Positions 35,095 through 42,879 of a stretch of 64,000 nt of DNA are shown one piece after another. The position numbers and the translations under genes are program-made. The stretch comes from Flavobacteriaceae bacterium (lineage in GTDB: Bacteria; Bacteroidota; Bacteroidia; Flavobacteriales; Flavobacteriaceae): assembly GCA_004762155.1 (NCBI GenBank), contig SIHP01000004.1, forward strand, positions 186,001-250,000, in the 5' to 3' direction. The stretch's first letter is position 1. Every line of letters begins with the position of its first letter. A model generated the notes under the pieces. It was not told where the DNA came from, made no database searches, and saw only the letters and a list, made by a program, of their open reading frames with translations.

Positions 35095-35964
35095 TTATTC
35101 TTCTTTTGCGCCATGATTTTTGGCAGTTTCTATCCAATGTTCAGCAATTCCTTTTGTGTCAGCACCTAAACCTCTTGATAAGTGCAAGGCTAGAGCAATC
35201 ATTAAAACAGAAGCTTCATGAACTTCTTGAAAAGTTTGTAATGCTCCAAATTTTTCTTGTGCCTTTTGTACTAATAAATCATTGTGTTGTTGAATAAAAA
35301 GAGTGGGATCTTTAATATCATCATTTATTTCAGGAATCATTAAACAATCCATCCATTCTTTGCCTATTCTTTCAGCTAGTACTTCTGGAAGTTCGTTTCC
35401 TATTTCCCTCCACGCAGCTAGTGTTTTTGTATCTCCAGATTCAGCTAAACCAGATTCTAAAAGCAACTCAAATCCTATATCAGCAATGTTTTGCATTACT
35501 ATTAAATATTCATCTTGCGCTTTTTCAAAAGAATTAGCTTTTTGACCTTTTAAATATTCTCCAACACTAAGTTTAGGCAGTTCTAAAACCTCTGAACAAT
35601 CTGTTAAACAAGGAAAGGTATCTCCTTCATAAATATAATTCGCTTTATTGTATTGTATTTGACGTCCTAAAGGATATAAACGACAAGCTAACGGACGACC
35701 TAAATGCACACTACAACCATGACCATCTATATACTGACTACAAGCTTGTTGTCCTTTATGGTCTTGTTTTCCATCGAATAATAATCGAATTCCTCCAAAT
35801 TCAGAATATAAATCACGAAATTCTCTTGTCGTAATTTTTTTCTCTTTACTTAAATTAAATAATTCCCAAGGATTAATCATAACCGCTTTACCAAAACAAC
35901 AAGTTCCAGATCTAGAACAGGTAAGTGGTAATATACTTTGTGAAGTAAGCTTTGTCGTTTGCAT
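35095..35964 (-). CDS. YkgJ-type cysteine cluster protein
   Basis: About 289 residues from the ATG at 35964 (MQTTKLTSQS). The longer frame to 36036 begins at a TTG inside the Nudix gene and is unlikely. The N-terminal half has the YkgJ/CxxCxxCC-type cysteine set: LTCSRSGTCCFG, QQACSQYIDGHGCSVHLGRPLACRLYPLG and DTFPCLTDC. This presumably binds zinc or an iron-sulfur cluster. The C-terminal half is helical. The biochemical role of the family is not established. It lies 50 bp downstream of a Nudix hydrolase gene and is probably co-transcribed with it. Confidence 0.85.
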   Translation of the reverse strand: MQTTKLTSQSILPLTCSRSGTCCFGKAVMINPWELFNLSKEKKITTREFRDLYSEFGGIRLLFDGKQDHKGQQACSQYIDGHGCSVHLGRPLACRLYPLGRQIQYNKANYIYEGDTFPCLTDCSEVLELPKLSVGEYLKGQKANSFEKAQDEYLIVMQNIADIGFELLLESGLAESGDTKTLAAWREIGNELPEVLAERIGKEWMDCLMIPEINDDIKDPTLFIQQHNDLLVQKAQEKFGALQTFQEVHEASVLMIALALHLSRGLGADTKGIAEHWIETAKNHGAKEE

Positions 35965-36013
35965 ATATGTTTTTTGGAGGTAGTTTTCTTTACTAATGAA
36001 ATAAAAATATTCT

Positions 36014-36532
36014 TTAAATAATATTCTCAGCAACAAGTTCTAATAAAAAGGTTTCTCGTTCAATAGACATTCCTTTTTTATCACTTAAAGCAATTGTTTT
36101 TTTATTGTGTTTTATGGCTTCATAAATATTAATCCATACAGCTTGCATACCATTTTTGATTTCATAAGCTTCCATATTAGCGTTTCCTAGTTCTTTATTA
36201 ATATTGCAGGTATAACAATAAGAAATCATGTGTTGAATATCAAAATCAGATTTATGCCAAGGTCTATATTCTTCATAAATACCAAAAGGTTTTATGTTTT
36301 TGATTTTCTTAGCTCCAGTTTCCTCCGTAAGTTCACGTTTCATTCCTTCTAATTTGTCTTCATTTGCTTCTAAACCTCCACCAGGAAGACTGTAATCTTC
36401 ATAACGTTTTGTATATAATAACAGAATGTTTTCTCCTTTCACAGCAATACTTCTAGTTGCTAATCTTGTGAAAACAGTTTTTTCTTCTAAGGTTTTTATT
36501 TCAGGATGATAATGTGTTTTTAATACTTGCAT
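36014..36532 (-). CDS. Nudix hydrolase
   Basis: A 172-residue Nudix protein. The Nudix box is complete: GGGLEANEDKLEGMKRELTEETGA fits G-x5-E-x7-REUxEExGU, so it should be an active Mg-dependent pyrophosphohydrolase. SIAVKGENILLLYTKRYEDYSLPGGG is the usual lead-in. The substrate (nucleotide, sugar nucleotide or other) cannot be read. It precedes the cysteine-cluster gene on the same strand. Confidence 0.93.
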   Translation of the reverse strand: MQVLKTHYHPEIKTLEEKTVFTRLATRSIAVKGENILLLYTKRYEDYSLPGGGLEANEDKLEGMKRELTEETGAKKIKNIKPFGIYEEYRPWHKSDFDIQHMISYCYTCNINKELGNANMEAYEIKNGMQAVWINIYEAIKHNKKTIALSDKKGMSIERETFLLELVAENII

Positions 36533-36767
36533 TTACGAAGTAACTTTTTTCAACAAATATAATAAGGATTAAAGCTATTGTTACCGTTAATGAGTTTATT
36601 TGTATTAAAAGTTGTTTTAATTTTTAGAGTCGTTTTTTAAGTTTGATTATGAATAGTTTTAGAAATCATTAATTGAAAACGATAGGATAAATTAATTTAA
36701 TAGTTTAATTTTAATGTTTTTGAAACTTATTTAAGTTTATAACTTAGCCTTATTAAATTTTCACCTT

Positions 36768-37892
36768 ATGAAACATATAAAACTATTTATTTTAAGTCTT
36801 GTTTTTTTAACAATAGGAGCCTGTGCTCAGAAAAAAGAAAACGATGTTGTTATAAAAAAGGCAGCAAAAGATTATATGTATTTAAAAGAAGTAAATAACA
36901 TAGAAAGTCCATGGGGATTTACCTGGTTGCCAGATGGAAGTATGTTAATTACAGAAAAAAAAGGAGAATTAATTCATTTTAAAGACGGAAAAAAAATAAA
37001 AATAAAAAACGTACCTAAAGTTTATTTAAGAGGACAAGGAGGTTTGTTAGATATTGCCTTACATCCTGATTATAAAAAAAATGGTTGGATTTATTTAACA
37101 TATTCATCATCAATTGGTAAAGAAAAAGGAGGAAATACAACATTATCCAGAGCAAAATTAACAGGTGATTCTTTAACCAATTTACAAGTTTTATATAAAG
37201 CAACACCAAATACAATGGCTTCATATCATTTTGGCTCTCGTATTACTTTTGATAATGAAGGGTATTTGTATTTTTCTGTTGGAGAACGAGGAAATAGAGA
37301 TGTTAATCCGCAAGATATTAATAGAGACGGAGGAAAAATTTATCGTTTGAATGCTAACGGAACTATACCAAAAGACAATCCGTTTGTAAATAAAAAAGGT
37401 GCCAAAAAAGCAATTTATTCTTACGGACATAGAAATCCGCAAGGAATGGTAAAACATCCTGTTACAGGAGAAATATGGACGCATGAACATGGACCAAAAG
37501 GAGGAGATGAAATAAATATTATTAAAAAAGGAGCTAATTATGGTTGGCCAGTTATTACCTACGGAATTAATTATTCTGGGACTAAAATTACGGATGAAAA
37601 AGAAAGAGTAGGAATGGAGCAACCTTTATATTATTGGGTTCCTTCTATTGCACCGTCTGGAATGGAGTTCGTTACAAGTGCTTTATATCCTGAGTTAAAA
37701 AATAATCTTTTAATTGGTTCTTTAAAGTTTCAATATATGGAGTTGTTAAAATTAAATGAAGGAAAAGTAGTAGAAAGAGTAAAATTATTAGAAGATATTG
37801 GTCGTGTACGAAATATTAAACAAGGTCCAGATGGTTATATTTATGTTGGTGTAGAGTATGAAGGTATTTTTAAATTGGTACCAAGGAAATAG
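36768..37892 (+). CDS. PQQ-dependent sugar dehydrogenase-like lipoprotein
   Basis: A 374-residue lipoprotein (Cys19, IGACAQKK). It has the soluble aldose dehydrogenase (YliI/GdhB) six-bladed propeller: SPWGFTWLPDGSMLITEKKG, GQGGLLDIALHPDYKKNG, ASYHFGSRITFDNEGYLYFS, YGHRNPQGMVKHPVTGEIWT, HEHGPKGGDEINIIKKGANY and YGWPVITYG. These match the PQQ and calcium sites of the family. It should oxidise aldose sugars in the periplasm, if PQQ is available; no PQQ synthesis genes are in this window. The gene stands alone and converges with a DUF3781 gene whose stop codon is directly adjacent. Confidence 0.93.
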   Translation: MKHIKLFILSLVFLTIGACAQKKENDVVIKKAAKDYMYLKEVNNIESPWGFTWLPDGSMLITEKKGELIHFKDGKKIKIKNVPKVYLRGQGGLLDIALHPDYKKNGWIYLTYSSSIGKEKGGNTTLSRAKLTGDSLTNLQVLYKATPNTMASYHFGSRITFDNEGYLYFSVGERGNRDVNPQDINRDGGKIYRLNANGTIPKDNPFVNKKGAKKAIYSYGHRNPQGMVKHPVTGEIWTHEHGPKGGDEINIIKKGANYGWPVITYGINYSGTKITDEKERVGMEQPLYYWVPSIAPSGMEFVTSALYPELKNNLLIGSLKFQYMELLKLNEGKVVERVKLLEDIGRVRNIKQGPDGYIYVGVEYEGIFKLVPRK

Positions 37893-38156
37893 TTAATTTT
37901 TATGTAATAGATTTACCGTTATCACTCTAAAAGTATTAGAGTTTATGGTAATAACAATGTTGTTTTTTGTATTTATAATATAGTAGTTTTTACCTTTTTT
38001 AATAAATGAAGATTCTTTAGTTTCTTTAATAATATAAGATAAGAGTTTTTCTATATTATCTTTAGTGTATTTGGAGTTTAATTTCTTATTAATCCTATCA
38101 TACACCAGTTCTGTATAACAAATATTTTTTAAGATTAAAACTTTTTCCTTTTTCAT
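37893..38156 (-). CDS. DUF3781 family protein
   Basis: An 87-residue protein starting at the ATG 38156 (MKKEKVLILK); an upstream in-frame TTG at 38171 is less likely. The sequence ICYTELVYDRINKKL, FIKKGKNYYIIN and ITINSNTFRVITV is what I remember as DUF3781. The function of that family is unknown. Its stop codon abuts the stop of the PQQ dehydrogenase gene with no spacer, so the two transcripts must overlap. A MITE lies 36 bp upstream of its start, possibly in its promoter. Confidence 0.8.
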   Translation of the reverse strand: MKKEKVLILKNICYTELVYDRINKKLNSKYTKDNIEKLLSYIIKETKESSFIKKGKNYYIINTKNNIVITINSNTFRVITVNLLHKN

Positions 38157-38191
38157 AAGTTTACAAAACAAGTTTGCTAAGAATAATATAT

Positions 38192-38321
38192 TAATTAACG
38201 TGAGTTCGATCTAAGAAAAATGTATCAATTCGAGTGAAATTCTGAAAGAATTTAGTATCGAGAATCACTCGAAATGACAATTAAAAAATAAAATATTACT
38301 ACATCGAACTCACGTTAATTA
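38192..38321. mobile_element. 130-bp MITE with 19-bp perfect terminal inverted repeats
   Basis: The ends TAATTAACGTGAGTTCGAT (38192-38210) and its exact reverse complement (38303-38321) enclose about 90 bp. A second, inner inverted repeat is visible (TTCGAGTGAAATTCT against AGAATCACTCGAA). No coding capacity is present. TA at both outer ends would fit a TA target site, but a duplication cannot be confirmed. It sits between the DUF3781 start and the beta-helix lipoprotein stop. It is presumably moved in trans by a transposase not in this window. Confidence 0.85.
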
Positions 38322-38339
38322 GAATGGTTAGTTTTAATA

Positions 38340-39716
38340 CTACCAACCATCAAGAACACATTGAAGTGTATATGCTTTTGAAGTAGATAAAGGTATCTCT
38401 TCTAGATTATCACCTAAATAATTTCCTTCAGCAAAACCTTTTGCATTGTTAAATCTGTACGACCAACAATACCTAAGATGTGTTTCTGTTTCTGAATAAG
38501 TAACTAAATTATCTATCATTATAATATTATAATAATCTGTAAAAGCTAAGAAATATCCTAAGAATTGATTTCTACGAACATCTGCACCATAACTATCATA
38601 CATGTACATTCCACAATTATTCATTATATTCTCATGTACATAAGTTGCTCTATTATGTCCTTTGTCTCCACCGCTAGAATATTGAATATAACCTAAACGT
38701 CCATTAGCAGAACCATTTACCATGGTAACAGTATTTCTAGCAATAATATTATGAGTTTTATTCCAGCTAACAATAGGCCCGTCTAAATAAGTACTATCAT
38801 CTCCTTGCTCCATAACATTGTCAAGAATATATACGTTTTCTCCAGAAGTATTTACAATATCTCCACCTGAATTATGATGAAAATAATTATTCTGAATTAA
38901 AATATCTTCATCAACACGACCAGCACCTTCAATATCAACACCAAATTGCGGAGCTGTTCCTGAAATATGATGTATTTCATTATCCGTTATTTGAATGCGA
39001 ATACCACCAACAACAGAAATTCCTTGACGTCTGTTATTGTAAATATTATTGTTGGTAAAAGTAACATCGTTAGATTCTAATACTAAAGAACCATCACCAG
39101 TTAAATCTCGGATTTCCATATTATCAATTAACACATTGTTATTGCTCCAAACACAAATACCATGACCTTCATCATGAGCTGTTTTTCCGTCACTTTCACG
39201 TGGTGTGAAAATATGCGTATCACGTTCGCCAACAATAGTACCATTTCTAACTATTATATTATCACCATTTAAACGTAAAACACAGTAATTCCATTTATTA
39301 TTGGTGTCAATACCTAATACTGCATCTTCATTAAATATAAGTTCTGTGTTTCCATAAATATCAATTCCTCCTTGGTAAATATCATTTACATCTTCACCAA
39401 CTAAATATTCTCCAGCTGGTAAAACTATTTGTGTATAACCTTCATCATGAGCGAAATCTATTGCTGCTTGTAAATTAGCGGTAGTTTTAATAGCATTTGT
39501 ATAGTCATTAGGAATATCCCATTCTACCACATCAATTGTATATGAAGTTGCATTTGTTATTGTAGGTTGTTGAACCACAAAAGATAGTATAGGTAATCCA
39601 GAAGCATCTAAATTTTCTTCATCAACTACATTAGGTATGTTAATTGAGTTTTCTGTTGAACATGATACAAATAATATGACACATGCCATAAATAGGAAGT
39701 TAATTCTATTTTTCAT
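38340..39716 (-). CDS. Right-handed parallel beta-helix lipoprotein
   Basis: A 458-residue lipoprotein (Cys19, LFVSCSTEN). After residue 80 it has a pectate-lyase-type beta-helix: TTANLQAAIDFAHDEGYTQI, VLPAGEYLVGE, then PbH1-type repeats (NNNVLIDNMEIRDLTGDGSL, NDVTFTNNNIYNNRRQG, IQITDNEIHHIS, DILIQNNYFHHNSGG). The fold is shared by polysaccharide lyases, epimerases and glycoside hydrolases; Asp and His residues are frequent in the helix, but I cannot pick a catalytic set. It is probably a surface polysaccharide-acting protein. Monocistronic. Confidence 0.88.
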   Translation of the reverse strand: MKNRINFLFMACVILFVSCSTENSINIPNVVDEENLDASGLPILSFVVQQPTITNATSYTIDVVEWDIPNDYTNAIKTTANLQAAIDFAHDEGYTQIVLPAGEYLVGEDVNDIYQGGIDIYGNTELIFNEDAVLGIDTNNKWNYCVLRLNGDNIIVRNGTIVGERDTHIFTPRESDGKTAHDEGHGICVWSNNNVLIDNMEIRDLTGDGSLVLESNDVTFTNNNIYNNRRQGISVVGGIRIQITDNEIHHISGTAPQFGVDIEGAGRVDEDILIQNNYFHHNSGGDIVNTSGENVYILDNVMEQGDDSTYLDGPIVSWNKTHNIIARNTVTMVNGSANGRLGYIQYSSGGDKGHNRATYVHENIMNNCGMYMYDSYGADVRRNQFLGYFLAFTDYYNIIMIDNLVTYSETETHLRYCWSYRFNNAKGFAEGNYLGDNLEEIPLSTSKAYTLQCVLDGW

Positions 39717-39805
39717 TATAGTTAGGGATAAATTAATTAAGCCCTAAAGATATTAAAAGGTAAAGTGAAAACTAGTAATAATGATTATGCTATTTATAAA
39801 AAGAG

Positions 39806-40540
39806 TTAAAATTTTCTCTTTTTTAACTCGAAGTCAGTACCTAAATACACTTTTCTTACTGTTTCATCTTCAGCTAATTCTTCAGGAGTTCCTTCTTTTA
39901 AAATACCTCCGTTATACATTAAATAGGTGCGATCTGTAATTGCAAGTGTTGCTTGTACATCATGATCGGTAATAAGAATACCAATGTTTTTATTTTTAAG
40001 TTGTGCTACAATGCTTTGAATATCTTCTACAGCAATTGGGTCAACTCCAGCAAAAGGTTCATCTAATAAAATAAATTTAGGATCTGAAGCCAAACAGCGT
40101 GCTATTTCTGTTCTACGACGTTCACCACCAGAAAGTAAATCACCACGGTTTTTACGCACATGACCTAAACTGAATTCTTCTATTAATTCTTCTAAACGTT
40201 TTTTTCTTTCGACTTTACTTCGGTCTGTAAATTCTAAAACAGATAGGATATTGTCTTCAACAGATAATTTTCTAAAAACAGAGGCTTCTTGGGCTAAGTA
40301 ACCAATACCTTTTTGAGCACGTTTATACATGGCATCTTCTGTAATTTCTTCATCATCTAAATAAATAGCGCCAGCATTAGGCTTAACCATTCCAACAATC
40401 ATATAAAAAGAAGTTGTTTTTCCAGCTCCATTTGGACCTAATAATCCAATAATTTCACCTTGTTGTACTTCTAAAGAAATACCTTTTACAACTTTTCTAC
40501 TTCCGTATATCTTTTGTATGTTATCTGCTCTTAAAATCAT
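39806..40540 (-). CDS. lptB: LPS export ABC transporter ATPase LptB
   Basis: A 244-residue ATPase: Walker [19 protein letters not shown], signature [13 protein letters not shown], Walker [14 protein letters not shown] and H-loop [21 protein letters not shown] and the [20 protein letters not shown] stretch are characteristic of LptB, which energises transport of lipopolysaccharide to the outer membrane with LptF, LptG and LptC. It is the last gene of the kdsD-tatC-AhpD-like-lptB operon. kdsD makes a KDO precursor, so the linkage is to the same envelope pathway. Confidence 0.95.
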   Translation of the reverse strand: MILRADNIQKIYGSRKVVKGISLEVQQGEIIGLLGPNGAGKTTSFYMIVGMVKPNAGAIYLDDEEITEDAMYKRAQKGIGYLAQEASVFRKLSVEDNILSVLEFTDRSKVERKKRLEELIEEFSLGHVRKNRGDLLSGGERRRTEIARCLASDPKFILLDEPFAGVDPIAVEDIQSIVAQLKNKNIGILITDHDVQATLAITDRTYLMYNGGILKEGTPEELAEDETVRKVYLGTDFELKKRKF

Positions 40541-40616
40541 AATTAATAAAGTAAAACTTTAGAATGTAAATGTAATGCTAGGTTTTTAAAGAAATCTTAA
40601 AATGATATTAAAGCTT

Positions 40617-40964
40617 TTAAGCTTGACTTTCTAATTCTTCCCAAAATTCAACAGCTCTTCTTAAATGCGGAATTACAATTGTTCCACCAACTAAAGTAGC
40701 AATAGACATGGTTTCCATCATTTCATCTTTTGAGACCCCGTTTTTATATGCAGTTTCTAAATGATAAGCAATACAATCATCACAACGCAACACGGCAGAA
40801 GCAACTAAACCAAGTAATTCTTTTGTTTTTACAGGCAAATGACCTTCTGAAAAGGCATTTGTATCTAAATTAAAAATACGTTTTATTACTTTATTATCTC
40901 CGGATAAAATTTTATCGTTCATTTTAGAACGATAATCGTTAAACTCTTGGACTTTTTTAGACAT
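40617..40964 (-). CDS. Carboxymuconolactone decarboxylase/AhpD-like protein
   Basis: A 115-residue helical protein of the AhpD-like/CMD group. The redox-type motif is LRCDDCIAYHLETAYKNG (CxxC plus His), as in AhpD-like alkylhydroperoxidases, followed by EMMETMSIATLVGGTIVIPH. It could reduce peroxides or protect the cell, but a carboxymuconolactone role is unlikely without catabolic genes. It overlaps tatC by 8 bp and lies in the kdsD-lptB operon; this position is common in Flavobacteriaceae, as I remember it. Confidence 0.9.
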   Translation of the reverse strand: MSKKVQEFNDYRSKMNDKILSGDNKVIKRIFNLDTNAFSEGHLPVKTKELLGLVASAVLRCDDCIAYHLETAYKNGVSKDEMMETMSIATLVGGTIVIPHLRRAVEFWEELESQA

Positions 40965-41763
40965 TTGAATTTTGTTTTTTGACTACAATTTTTGATACAT
41001 AAATTCCAATTTCATATAAAAACATAATTGGAACAGCTACTATAATTTGACTAGCAACATCTGGAGGTGTAATAACTGCTGATAAAACCAGTACCAACAC
41101 TAAGGCATGTTTACGGTATTTCTTTAAAAAAGGAGGTGTTATCAATCCTATTTTTGTTAGAAAGTAAATAAGTACAGGTAGTTCAAACATAATAGAAACA
41201 CCTAACAACATGTTGGTAACTAAACTAATATGAGAATCCATAGTAAAGTTGTTTTCAATCATATCTGTAATTTGATAATTGTACAGAAAATGGACTGAAA
41301 TAGGTGCAATGATATAAAAGCTAAATAATACTCCTAAGAAAAATAGGAGAGAAGCTACAAAAATAAAACCTCTTGATCTTTTTATTTCTTTTTGATGTAA
41401 ACCTGGTCTTATAAAGCGCCACATTTCCCATAAAATATAAGGGAAAGCAATTATAAATCCTAAGATTAATGAAGTCCAAATAGAGTTCATTAATTGTTGG
41501 GTTAATTGTAAACTTTGTAATTTGGTATTATCAAAAGTAACACTACAAAAAGCACTTTCCATATTAAAAAATGAAAATACATCACAAAATAACTGGTAGG
41601 TTATAAAGTCAGGATTTCTATGTGCTAATAAAAAATCTTCGTATACAAATTTGCTATACACAAAAAGTGTTGCTGCGATAACAAATATTGCTAAAAATCC
41701 TCTTACTAAATGCCACCTTAATTCTTCAAGATGTGACAAAAAGGACATCTGTTTTTCTGCCAT
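40957..41763 (-). CDS. tatC: Twin-arginine translocase subunit TatC
   Basis: A 268-residue membrane protein with the N-terminal FLSHLEELRWHLVRGFLAI motif and six membrane helices, including FIIAFPYILWEMWRFIRPGL and VLVLVLSAVITPPDVASQI, which is the TatC signature. It inserts folded, often cofactor-containing, proteins with RR signals across the inner membrane. TatA/B is not in this window. It follows kdsD with no gap (1 bp) and overlaps the AhpD-like gene by 8 bp. Confidence 0.97.
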   Translation of the reverse strand: MAEKQMSFLSHLEELRWHLVRGFLAIFVIAATLFVYSKFVYEDFLLAHRNPDFITYQLFCDVFSFFNMESAFCSVTFDNTKLQSLQLTQQLMNSIWTSLILGFIIAFPYILWEMWRFIRPGLHQKEIKRSRGFIFVASLLFFLGVLFSFYIIAPISVHFLYNYQITDMIENNFTMDSHISLVTNMLLGVSIMFELPVLIYFLTKIGLITPPFLKKYRKHALVLVLVLSAVITPPDVASQIIVAVPIMFLYEIGIYVSKIVVKKQNSNV

Positions 41764-41764
41764 A

Positions 41765-42736
41765 TTAAAATATTCCTTCTTTAATTAAATCATGTAAATG
41801 AATAACACCTACATAATTTTTAGATTCGTCTGTTACTAGTATTTGTGTAATACTATTGTTTTCCAAAGCATCTAAAGCATCAACAGCCATAGCGTTAATA
41901 TCAATAGTTTTTGGATTCTTACTCATAATATCAACAGCTGTAAGTTCATCTATTTTAGTAGTTTTACTTAACATTCTTCTAATGTCACCATCAGTAATAA
42001 TTCCTTCAATTTTATTATCTGGATCAATAACAGCTGTTACACCAAGGCGTTTTTCTGAAATTTCAATAATAACCTTTGTTACCACATCAGTGCTTAACAC
42101 TTTTGGAATATCATTATTCTTAACTAAATCAAAAACTCTTAAATACAATCGTTTACCAAGTGCACCACCTGGATGATATTTGGCAAAATCTTTACTTGTA
42201 AAACCTCTCAAGTGCAACAAAGAAACAGCTAAAGCATCTCCCATAACTAATTGAGCAGTTGTACTTGTTGTAGGAGCTAAATTATTTGGACATGCTTCCT
42301 TTTCAACAAAAGTATTTAATACAAAATCGGCGTTTTTTCCCAAAAAAGAATCAACATTACCTGTAATGGCAATAATTTTATTACTAGAGTTTTTAATTAA
42401 AGGAACCAGTACTTTAATTTCAGGCGTATTTCCACTTTTAGAAATACAAATAACAACATCGTTGCTTTGTACATTACCTAAATCTCCATGAATAGCATCG
42501 GCTGCATGCATAAAAATAGCGGGTGTACCAGTAGAATTAAACGTTGCAACAATTTTCGTTGCTATGTTAGCGCTTTTACCAATTCCTGTAACAATAACTC
42601 TTCCATTGGAGTTAAAAATATAATTTACAGCATCTTCAAAAGAAGCATTTAAAAAATTAACTAAATTCGCTATCGATTTACTTTCAAGAAGTATAGTATC
42701 TTTGGCAGTTGATAAAATGGAACTTGTTTTTTTCAA
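41765..42736 (-). CDS. kdsD: Arabinose-5-phosphate isomerase (KpsF/GutQ/KdsD)
   Basis: A 323-residue protein with an N-terminal SIS domain (GRVIVTGIGKSANIATKIVA, DVVICISKSGNTPEI, GDALAVSLLHLRGFTSKDFA) and two C-terminal CBS domains (about 205-320). It isomerises ribulose-5-phosphate to arabinose-5-phosphate for KDO synthesis. The start is TTG at 42736: no ATG exists in frame before a stop seven codons upstream, and the next in-frame Met is within the SIS domain. It heads the envelope operon with tatC and lptB, and diverges from recQ (143-bp gap). Confidence 0.94.
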   Translation of the reverse strand: MKKTSSILSTAKDTILLESKSIANLVNFLNASFEDAVNYIFNSNGRVIVTGIGKSANIATKIVATFNSTGTPAIFMHAADAIHGDLGNVQSNDVVICISKSGNTPEIKVLVPLIKNSSNKIIAITGNVDSFLGKNADFVLNTFVEKEACPNNLAPTTSTTAQLVMGDALAVSLLHLRGFTSKDFAKYHPGGALGKRLYLRVFDLVKNNDIPKVLSTDVVTKVIIEISEKRLGVTAVIDPDNKIEGIITDGDIRRMLSKTTKIDELTAVDIMSKNPKTIDINAMAVDALDALENNSITQILVTDESKNYVGVIHLHDLIKEGIF

Positions 42737-42879
42737 GTTAAAATATTTTTTCTGTTATTTTAGGATGTAAAAGTAGCAATATTTTAAGTATGGATATAGT
42801 TTTTTCTAAAAGGAAAATTTAACATATTTTTTATTTATATTTTTTGTAAATTAGTTTTCTGTTTAAAACAAGATATTAG

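Noticed and set aside
36034..36036. Longer start (TTG) of the YkgJ-type gene overlapping the Nudix gene
   Set aside because: The extra residues are hydrophobic and unlike the family, and an ATG at 35964 precedes the first conserved Cys motif.
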